A DNA stretch of 61,876 nt from Laspinema palackyanum D2a (GTDB lineage Bacteria > Cyanobacteriota > Cyanobacteriia > Cyanobacteriales > Laspinemataceae), in NCBI GenBank assembly GCA_025370845.1, contig JAMXFF010000024.1:54497-116372 (forward strand), given 5' to 3'. How positions within the stretch are numbered: position 1 is the stretch's first letter; the number at the start of each line of letters is the position of its first letter. Shown piece after piece: positions 56,926-61,876 of the stretch. The notes under the pieces are model-generated. The model saw only the letters and a program-made list of their open reading frames with translations. It was not told the origin of the DNA and searched no databases. A program made the translations under genes and the position numbers.

Positions 56926-56999
56926 GCTCCTGTGGCGTAATTGGAAAACGCGATCGCCTCAAAAGCGATTTATTGTGAGTTCGAGTCTCACCGGGAGTA
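56926..56999 (+). tRNA. tRNA with Leu anticodon CAA in a class I body
   Basis: Acceptor GCTCCTG/CGGGAGT, T8, D-stem GCG/CGC with A14 and GG in the loop, anticodon stem ATCGC/GCGAT, loop CTCAAAA, variable loop only five bases, T-stem GTGAG/CTCAC, T-loop TTCGAGT, discriminator A. All normal bacterial tRNA-Leu are class II; this has no long arm. HIP1 (GCGATCGC) forms part of the anticodon arm. Confidence 0.82.
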
Positions 57000-57012
57000 C
57001 CTTGGTTCTCTC

Positions 57013-57097
57013 GCTCCTGTGGCGGAATGGGTAGACGCGGCAGACTTAAAATCTGTTTTTTTAAAAAGTGTGGGTTCGAGTCCCACCAGGAGTACCA
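57013..57097 (+). tRNA. tRNA-Leu(TAA)
   Basis: Class II. Acceptor GCTCCTG/CAGGAGT, loop CTTAAAA, long T/A-rich variable arm, T-loop TTCGAGT, discriminator A, encoded CCA. The only canonical Leu gene of the array. Confidence 0.92.
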
Positions 57098-57098
57098 A

Positions 57099-57172
57099 CG
57101 GGATGTAATTCAGCGGTTTAGAAGCCTTGGTTTGGGGCCAAGGAGTCGTGGGTTCAAATCCTACCATCCCGA
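57099..57172 (+). tRNA. tRNA-Pro(TGG)
   Basis: Acceptor CGGGATG/CATCCCG, anticodon stem CTTGG/CCAAG, loop TTTGGGG, T-loop TTCAAAT, discriminator A. A six-T run follows directly. Confidence 0.92.
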
Positions 57173-57180
57173 TTTTTTCT

Positions 57181-57254
57181 GCCCCTGTGACGTAATTGGA
57201 AACCGTCGCTCGCTCAGACCGAGTGTTTTACAGGTTCGAGTCCTGTCAGGGGTA
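57181..57254 (+). tRNA. tRNA with Leu anticodon CAG in a class I body
   Basis: Acceptor GCCCCTG/CAGGGGT, D-stem ACG/CGT, anticodon stem GCTCG/CGAGT, loop CTCAGAC, five-base variable loop, T-loop TTCGAGT, discriminator A. Every stem pairs, but the leucine long arm is missing. Confidence 0.82.
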
Positions 57255-57284
57255 TTGGGTTTAATGAATTAGCCCAATTACGGT

Positions 57285-57352
57285 GAAGGTTTGTAGTGAC
57301 TCCTTTAGGAGTCATTAAACAGAAACCCCTAAAGGGGTTACTACAAACCTTC
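57285..57352. repeat. GTTTGTAGT-family fold-back element inside the tRNA array
   Basis: GAAGGTTTGTAGT and ACTACAAACCTTC are perfect inverted ends. The interior holds CTCCTTTAGGAG and CCCCTAAAGGGG hairpins. A partial copy continues to about 57386. It splits the array between the CAG and AAG tRNAs. Confidence 0.85.
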
Positions 57353-57401
57353 AAAAACCATTCATAGTGACTCCGTGATAGAGTCATAATCCCAAAAATT
57401 T

Positions 57402-57475
57402 GCCCCTGTAGCCCAATTGGAAGAGGCACTAGATTAAGGATCTAGTGGATACTGGTTCGAGTCCAGTCAGGGGTA
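57402..57475 (+). tRNA. tRNA with Leu anticodon AAG in a class I body
   Basis: Acceptor GCCCCTG/CAGGGGT (same as the CAG gene), D-stem GCC/GGC, anticodon stem CTAGA/TCTAG, loop TTAAGGA, five-base variable loop, T-loop TTCGAGT, discriminator A. A34 outside Arg(ACG) is rare in bacteria. Confidence 0.82.
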
Positions 57476-57488
57476 TTTTGGTGATTTA

Positions 57489-57566
57489 TGCAGGGATGGA
57501 GCAATGGTTGGCTCGTCAGTCTCATAAACTGAACATCAGCAAGTTCAAATCTTGCCCCTGCCACCA
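57489..57566 (+). tRNA. Initiator-like tRNA-Met(CAT)
   Basis: Only six acceptor pairs (GCAGGG/CCCTGC), T1 faces C72 unpaired, D-stem GAGC and GGCTCGTC follow the initiator pattern, loop CTCATAA, encoded ACCA. The anticodon stem TCAGT/ACTGA lacks the three G-C pairs of true initiators, and one extra A lies between acceptor and D-stem. Confidence 0.82.
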
Positions 57567-57575
57567 ATTCTTAAT

Positions 57576-57649
57576 GCTGGTGTGGCTCAAATTGGCAGAG
57601 CGATCGCCTTGTAAGCGATGGGTTGCAGGTTCAATTCCTGTCACCAGCT
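57576..57649 (+). tRNA. tRNA-Thr(TGT)
   Basis: Acceptor GCTGGTG/CACCAGC, anticodon stem ATCGC/GCGAT, loop CTTGTAA, T-loop TTCAATT, discriminator T. A HIP1-like GCGATCGCC overlaps the anticodon stem. Confidence 0.93.
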
Positions 57650-57653
57650 TTCT

Positions 57654-57725
57654 GCGGGTGTGATGTAGTGGTAAGCATCTGAGTCTGCCAGTCTCAGTGC
57701 ATGGGTTCAAATCCCATCATCCGCT
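57654..57725 (+). tRNA. tRNA-Gly(GCC)
   Basis: Acceptor GCGGGTG/CATCCGC, anticodon loop CTGCCAG, T-loop TTCAAAT, discriminator T. The inner anticodon-stem pair is a T-T mismatch. Confidence 0.85.
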
Positions 57726-57730
57726 TTTGT

Positions 57731-57805
57731 AGTCCTATAGCTCAACGGTAGAGCGCTTGCCTTACAAGCAAGATGTTGTCAGTTCAAATCTGACTGGGAC
57801 TACCA
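57731..57805 (+). tRNA. tRNA-Val(TAC)
   Basis: Acceptor AGTCCTA/TGGGACT, anticodon stem CTTGC/GCAAG, loop CTTACAA, T-loop TTCAAAT, encoded CCA. Confidence 0.94.
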
Positions 57806-57811
57806 ATAAAA

Positions 57812-57885
57812 GAGAGTGTAACTTAATTGGAAAAAGTCCCGATCTTCTAAATCGGTTTATGTAGGTTCAAGTCCTACCACTCTTG
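57812..57885 (+). tRNA. tRNA-Arg(TCT)
   Basis: Acceptor GAGAGTG/CACTCTT, anticodon stem CCGAT/ATCGG, loop CTTCTAA, T-loop TTCAAGT, discriminator G. A T-rich stretch follows. Confidence 0.9.
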
Positions 57886-58204
57886 TTGTTTTTTACTTAA
57901 AAAAGGAGGATTATCTTCTGAAATTCAAACGGTTTAATTTTCTGCGATCGCGTCCAAGCGTGACCTAATTTTTGGAGCTTACATACTTGAGTACGAGAGG
58001 AAAAGTGCCACAAAATAACTGTGGGCGCGTGAGAACGAGGAATACGAAGAACCCGAGAGGTGGGCTTAAAAGTAGCCATCCTTTAAAGAGTGTGTAACAA
58101 CCCATCGGTGGAGTCCCTCTAGTAACTGAGAAAGCGCAAAACGCTCCTCGCACTTGCACGACCAAACGCGATCGTCTCACATAAGTTCATTGTCTACTGA
58201 ATCT
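57886..58204 (+). other. Gap in the tRNA array with tRNA-unit remnants
   Basis: 320 bases without a tRNA I can fold. GAGCTTACATACTTGAGTAC near 57976 matches the repeated CTTACATACT start of the tandem units at 60.6-61.1 kb. Hairpins GCCACA...TGTGGGC and AGCG-CAAAA-CGCT are present. Probably decayed tRNA units. Confidence 0.55.
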
Positions 58205-58277
58205 GGGTCTGTAGTTCCAATGGGAGAACGCTTCTCTTGCAAAGAAGAGGTTGCGGGTTCGACCCCCGCCAGATCCA
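58205..58277 (+). tRNA. tRNA-Ala(TGC)
   Basis: Acceptor GGGTCTG/CAGATCC, anticodon stem CTTCT/AGAAG, loop CTTGCAA, T-loop TTCGACC, discriminator A. The G3-T70 pair, the alanine identity element, is present. Confidence 0.95.
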
Positions 58278-58282
58278 CTGAT

Positions 58283-58357
58283 GGTGTCTGAAGTCCAAGC
58301 GGTCCAGACGCTGGTTTGTGAAGCCAGTCCTAGCGGGTTCAAGTCCCGTCAGACACC
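58283..58357 (+). tRNA. tRNA-His(GTG)
   Basis: Acceptor GTGTCTG/CAGACAC with the histidine-specific extra G at -1 (58283) facing C73, loop TTGTGAA, T-loop TTCAAGT. Confidence 0.94.
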
Positions 58358-58361
58358 CTGC

Positions 58362-58447
58362 GGAAGATGCTGCTGAATGGACGGCAACTGGTCTCGAAAG
58401 CCAGAGTGCGGGTAACTGTAGGGGTTCGATTCCTCCATCTTCCACCA
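58362..58447 (+). tRNA. tRNA-Ser(CGA)
   Basis: Class II. Acceptor GGAAGAT/ATCTTCC, anticodon stem CTGGT/GCCAG, loop CTCGAAA, long variable arm, T-loop TTCGATT, discriminator A, encoded CCA. Confidence 0.9.
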
Positions 58448-58448
58448 C

Positions 58449-58520
58449 CCACCAGAAGCCGAAAAGTGAGGCACCGTGCTGATAACGCGGCGTCAGGAGG
58501 GGCAGTACCTCTCTGGTGGA
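58449..58520 (+). tRNA. tRNA-Ile(GAT) with aberrant loops
   Basis: Acceptor CCACCAG/CTGGTGG, D-stem GCC/GGC, anticodon stem CCGTG/CGCGG, loop CTGATAA and T-stem GGAGG/CCTCT are all paired. But position 8 is A, the D-loop lacks GG, and the T-loop is GGCAGTA instead of TTCRANT. It may be missed or scored low by covariance models. Confidence 0.65.
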
Positions 58521-58523
58521 TTT

Positions 58524-58593
58524 CCCTTTGCCAGCGGATCTGGAACTGATGCTACGAACGTCGGTGTCGGTGGTTCAACTCCATCCAAAGGGG
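58524..58593 (+). tRNA. tRNA-Arg(ACG)-like, aberrant D-arm
   Basis: Acceptor CCCTTTG/CAAAGGG, anticodon stem TGATG/CGTCG, loop CTACGAA, T-stem GGTGG/CCATC, T-loop TTCAACT. The D-arm is replaced by a tight CCAG-CGGAT-CTGG hairpin joined directly to the acceptor, without T8 and without GG. Confidence 0.62.
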
Positions 58594-58645
58594 CTTTCTC
58601 TTGCCTGTGAGAGGCTTCCTGCATCACTTTAAGGTAAGGGACTAT

Positions 58646-58717
58646 TCCTCGGTAGCTCAATGGTGGAGCATCCGGCTGTTAACCGGAGGGTTCTTGGTTC
58701 GAGTCCAAGTCGAGGAG
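58646..58717 (+). tRNA. tRNA-Asn(GTT)
   Basis: Acceptor TCCTCGG/TCGAGGA, anticodon stem TCCGG/CCGGA, loop CTGTTAA, T-loop TTCGAGT, discriminator G. Confidence 0.95.
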
Positions 58718-58779
58718 TTTCGGAGTTCCATTTAAGTGAGAGGTAACGTTAGGATGAAATAGTTTAAGTCGTGATTGAT

Positions 58780-58865
58780 GGAAGCTGCTGCTGATGGGAC
58801 GGCAACCAGTCTTGAACACTGGGGTACGGTGGAAATCCGTAGGGGTTCGACTCCTCCAGCTTCCG
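58780..58865 (+). tRNA. tRNA-Ser(TGA)
   Basis: Class II. Acceptor GGAAGCT/AGCTTCC, anticodon stem CCAGT/ACTGG, loop CTTGAAC, long variable arm, T-loop TTCGACT, discriminator G. Body clearly related to the Ser(CGA) gene. Confidence 0.94.
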
Positions 58866-58882
58866 ATGATATGAGATACAAT

Positions 58883-58955
58883 GGGTGGTTGGCAGATCGG
58901 TTTATGCATTCGACTTTTAATCGAATCGAGAGAGGTTCAACTCCTCTACCACCCT
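58883..58955 (+). tRNA. tRNA-Lys(TTT)
   Basis: Last gene of the main array. Acceptor GGGTGGT/ACCACCC, anticodon stem TTCGA/TCGAA, loop CTTTTAA, T-loop TTCAACT, discriminator T. Confidence 0.92.
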
Positions 58956-58976
58956 TGATTAAAACCAGGAACAGGG

Positions 58977-59960
58977 ATGATGATAACGTTAACAAAACGC
59001 GGCTATACAGGAGAAACGGATTTAGAGCCGATCGCGGCTTTAATTAACGCTTGTGAGGCGGTTGATTGCCTGGATGAAGGGAGTTCGATCGCCGAACTGC
59101 GCCAAGAAATTGAAGCGCCTGACGTCGATCGCGATCGCAATCTTTGCCTCTGGGAAACTCCCGAGGGGACACTGATAGGGTTCGCACAACTTTGGATTCC
59201 TGAATCCGGTGAGGTTCGGGATGGTTTCCTCTGGTTTCGGGTGCATCCCATGTTCCGAGGCGGAACCGTGGAAGGGGAAATTGTGGGATGGGGTGAGACG
59301 CGAATGCAGGAAGTCAGTCGGGAGTGTGGTGTGCCCGTGAGCTTGCGATCGGGCACGAGGGAAACCGATGGCGATCGCATTCGGTTTTTAGAAAGCTGTG
59401 GATTCACCATCAATCGCTATTTTTTCCGCATGGAACGACTCGCTGCGGAACCCATACCCACTCCTCATCTCCCGCCTGAATTTACCCTACAGATTGGGGA
59501 ACAGCAAAAGAATGGCGATGCTTGGGTTGAACTGTACAACCAGAGTTTTATTGACCATTGGAATTTTCACCCCTTAACTCGCGATCGCCTGGATTATGAA
59601 TTAGCAAATCTTCCTTATCGGCCCGCATTTGACTTAGTAGCCGTCTCTCCTGATGGGCAATTTGCCGGTTTTTGTTATTGTACAATTTATGCTGAAAAAA
59701 ATCGCAAAACTGGACGAAATGAAGGCTGGATTACAGTCCTAGGAACCCGTCGGGGCTTCCGCAATCAAGGCATCGGACGGGCACTTTTGTTAGCCGGGAT
59801 GCAGCAGTTACAATCGGCTGGAGTTGAAACTATTCTATTGAGTGTGGATGCCCAAAGTCCCACGGGAGCCTTGAAACTTTATGAATCCGTGGGGTTTCGC
59901 AAATCTTTCGCAAAAATTGCCCTATCAAAAGCACTGGACAATCCTAAATTAGCCAATTGA
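58977..59960 (+). CDS. Tandem GNAT acetyltransferase
   Basis: 327 residues with two GNAT-like halves. The N-terminal half (about 5-155) looks degenerate: a FRVHPMFRGGTVEGEIVG segment stands where the acetyl-CoA loop should be, then FLESCGFTINRYFFRME. The C-terminal half (about 165-320) has a clean motif A, LGTRRGFRNQGIGRALLLAGM, and LYESVGFRKSF. The arrangement resembles mycothiol-synthase-like tandem GNATs, but cyanobacteria do not make mycothiol, so the substrate is unknown. It starts 21 bases after tRNA-Lys with AGGGATG upstream and may be co-transcribed with the array. Confidence 0.85.
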   Translation: MMITLTKRGYTGETDLEPIAALINACEAVDCLDEGSSIAELRQEIEAPDVDRDRNLCLWETPEGTLIGFAQLWIPESGEVRDGFLWFRVHPMFRGGTVEGEIVGWGETRMQEVSRECGVPVSLRSGTRETDGDRIRFLESCGFTINRYFFRMERLAAEPIPTPHLPPEFTLQIGEQQKNGDAWVELYNQSFIDHWNFHPLTRDRLDYELANLPYRPAFDLVAVSPDGQFAGFCYCTIYAEKNRKTGRNEGWITVLGTRRGFRNQGIGRALLLAGMQQLQSAGVETILLSVDAQSPTGALKLYESVGFRKSFAKIALSKALDNPKLAN

Positions 59961-60531
<571 letters not shown>

Positions 60532-60596
60532 ACGCTTCAGAATTTAGCCATAATTTTAGGAGTTACCAAATGATTTCTCCCATTTGAACACAATTA

Positions 60597-61119
60597 GCAC
60601 TTCGCGCCCTGACTTAAAAAGCTTACATACTTGCTCAATGGTTGGGCACTACTTTATGGAAGTAACTCTAGCAGGTTCGAGTCCTGCGTATGTTCCAACG
60701 GCTTTTTTAACTTGCGCGAAGTGTTTTAATTTTCTACCTTTAAAAACCGTCTTAATATCCAGGCACTTCGTACCCTAACTCAGAAAGCTTACATACTTTG
60801 GTACAGCTTTACTCTCATAAAGTACAAGCAGCAGGTTCAATCCCTGCGTATGACTCAACGGCTTTCTGGACTTGTACGAGGTGTTTAAATTTTTCCGCGT
60901 TTCCCTATTCTGATTACCCCGGCACTTCGCGCCCTAACTTAAAAAGCCTACATACTTGCTCACTCGTTGGGCATTACTTGGAATGGAACCTTCGCCGGTT
61001 CTATTCTAGCTTATGAAACAACGGCTTTCTTTACTTGCGCGAAGTGTTTTATTTTTTCTATTTCAAAACGGTTTTAATATCCAGGCACTTCGTGCCCTAA
61101 CTCAGAAAGCTTACATACT
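60597..61119 (+). repeat. Tandem array of about 161-bp tRNA-like units
   Basis: Units begin near 60598, 60762, 60923 and 61085 with CACTTCGYRCCCT...AAAAGCTTACATACT. Each holds a tRNA-like body: unit 1 still has D-stem GCTC/GGGC, anticodon loop TTATGGA, T-arm GCAGG-TTCGAGT-CCTGC and a CCA. Unit 2 has a CTCATAA loop and T-arm but no D-arm. Unit 3 has lost most pairing. Between bodies, GCGCGAAGTG and CACTTCGCGC are complementary. The fourth unit is cut after CATACT. Confidence 0.82.
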
Positions 61120-61876
61120 GAGAGGGTGACAAGACAGCTAGACCACTTGCTGTACAAGGGATAAAGCTTTTAGTCCTTGCCGAAAATTGTGAGCCTTATG
61201 AGGCTTTAGGGCCATCAATGCTAACATTTCATCTCGCCAGAAAACTAGGGACTGGCTCCAAGCATAACCCGATAATCCGATCCAAAAAATACTATGATGG
61301 GGAAAATTATTAGGAGTTTTTTCGCTTCGACCGAGGTAAGCTACTAAATGGTTAGATTCAAACTCATGACCACAATTAGTCGCTAACCAATAAGCGAAAG
61401 TAATCAACAAAACCAAGGCTAAAAATCGAGTGGCATCCACCCGAGTAGATTCCATGTTATAGCCGCCACTTTTACAATCTCTAAACATCATTTCGATACC
61501 CCACCGCGCCTGATAAAGTTGCTTAACCAACTTGGGGTTAGAAATCGTAGTTAGTAAATACCAGGGTTCTTTTACCTTTTTTCCTCGGTGACTTTTTTCC
61601 CAATAAACTCCTAGGTTAAATCCCTGAATAGGTTCAGATTTTTGAAAGGTTACATGGGTGAAAAAGTGGGATTCGCCCGATTTAAAGCCTTGGGTTTTTA
61701 AAGACTTACCTGGCTGGCATGAAGTAGCTACAAAAGCACTCTTTTTTTGACGAAATACAACATCTACACCCCTTACTCTGAGCCAGTCTGCGAGTTTATC
61801 ACTATGAAATTCACGGTCTCCTATAACTACAACCGGATAAGGTTTTAGAAGGGCCAATACCGGCCCTAATACCCGT
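61120..61876 (-). mobile_element. IS4-type insertion sequence (incomplete at window end)
   Basis: Starts where the fourth tRNA-like unit breaks off (about 61119/61120). It carries a transposase gene that runs off the window. Terminal inverted repeats and target duplication cannot be checked because the other end is outside. Confidence 0.7.
61138..61876 (-). CDS. IS4-family transposase, 5' end outside the window
   Basis: At least 245 residues; the frame stays open to the window edge. Seen: the second catalytic Asp in VVVIGDREFHSDKL, and the YREK signature Y-x2-R-x3-E-x6-K in YQARWGIEMMFRDCKSGG, with the catalytic Glu. The first Asp lies beyond the edge. The C-terminal part has LVLLITFAYWLATNCG. 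The coding frame shows no interruption, so it may be active. Confidence 0.88.
   Translation of the reverse strand, partial: RVLGPVLALLKPYPVVVIGDREFHSDKLADWLRVRGVDVVFRQKKSAFVATSCQPGKSLKTQGFKSGESHFFTHVTFQKSEPIQGFNLGVYWEKSHRGKKVKEPWYLLTTISNPKLVKQLYQARWGIEMMFRDCKSGGYNMESTRVDATRFLALVLLITFAYWLATNCGHEFESNHLVAYLGRSEKTPNNFPHHSIFWIGLSGYAWSQSLVFWRDEMLALMALKPHKAHNFRQGLKALSLVQQVV

Noticed and set aside
55654-58909. Open frames across the tRNA array
   Set aside because: They read through tRNA genes, on either strand, and reflect tRNA sequence patterns such as GFEPA/GLEPA from the T-arm.

Overview
The window looks like chromosomal DNA of a filamentous, Oscillatoriales-type cyanobacterium. The HIP1 octamer GCGATCGC and its core CGATCG are scattered throughout. 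Gene content fits: petL (cytochrome b6f), a GH100 invertase, ComB-like and ClpS proteins, a two-partner-secretion/CHAT protein, PEP-CTERM and AAA-like proteins, and many PAS/GAF kinases. Lineage below phylum is inference.

Layout. 1-8 kb: a palindromic tandem repeat, a ChaN-like lipoprotein, LemA divergent from two tandem TPM-domain membrane proteins, then an alkaline/neutral invertase and a 2-phosphosulfolactate phosphatase family protein. 8-21 kb: a broken paralogue and then a giant RTX/cadherin/FG-GAP surface protein, a TIGR03032-like protein, a TPS-CHAT fusion and an aldo/keto reductase. 21-31 kb: small membrane proteins and two divergent paralogous histidine kinases separated by about 2.8 kb of repeat-bearing DNA with no convincing gene. 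31-35 kb: tRNA-Gln, HAD hydrolase, NurA, XseB, an IS630 remnant, a DUF2103-like protein and ClpS. 36-42 kb: a signalling block (response regulator-adenylate cyclase, six-PAS histidine kinase, stand-alone receiver). 42-48 kb: an OpuC-type osmoprotectant ABC transporter, an MFS transporter, petL, aroB and a TerB-like gene. 48-55.5 kb: AAA-like and PEP-CTERM proteins, an RHH-type regulator, an HNH endonuclease behind a strong terminator, small conserved proteins and a glutathione S-transferase.

The most interesting region is 55.7-61.1 kb. It holds a long tRNA array (29 tRNA genes in about 3 kb, all on the + strand, behind a TTGACA/TAGTAT promoter), a GNAT acetyltransferase, a 66-residue conserved protein, a roughly 161-bp tandem array of decaying tRNA-like units, and an IS4-type transposase that seems to interrupt the last unit. 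Such long arrays (L-arrays) are known in Anabaena and some other bacteria as supernumerary, horizontally moving, stress-inducible tRNA sets. Here several members are structurally strange: three have leucine anticodons in class I (short variable loop) bodies, one is initiator-like with no 1-72 pair, and two have intact stems but aberrant loops or connectors. Only some genes encode CCA, which suggests a mosaic origin.

All coordinates and structures were read by eye from the sequence. Family names come from motif recognition without a database search.
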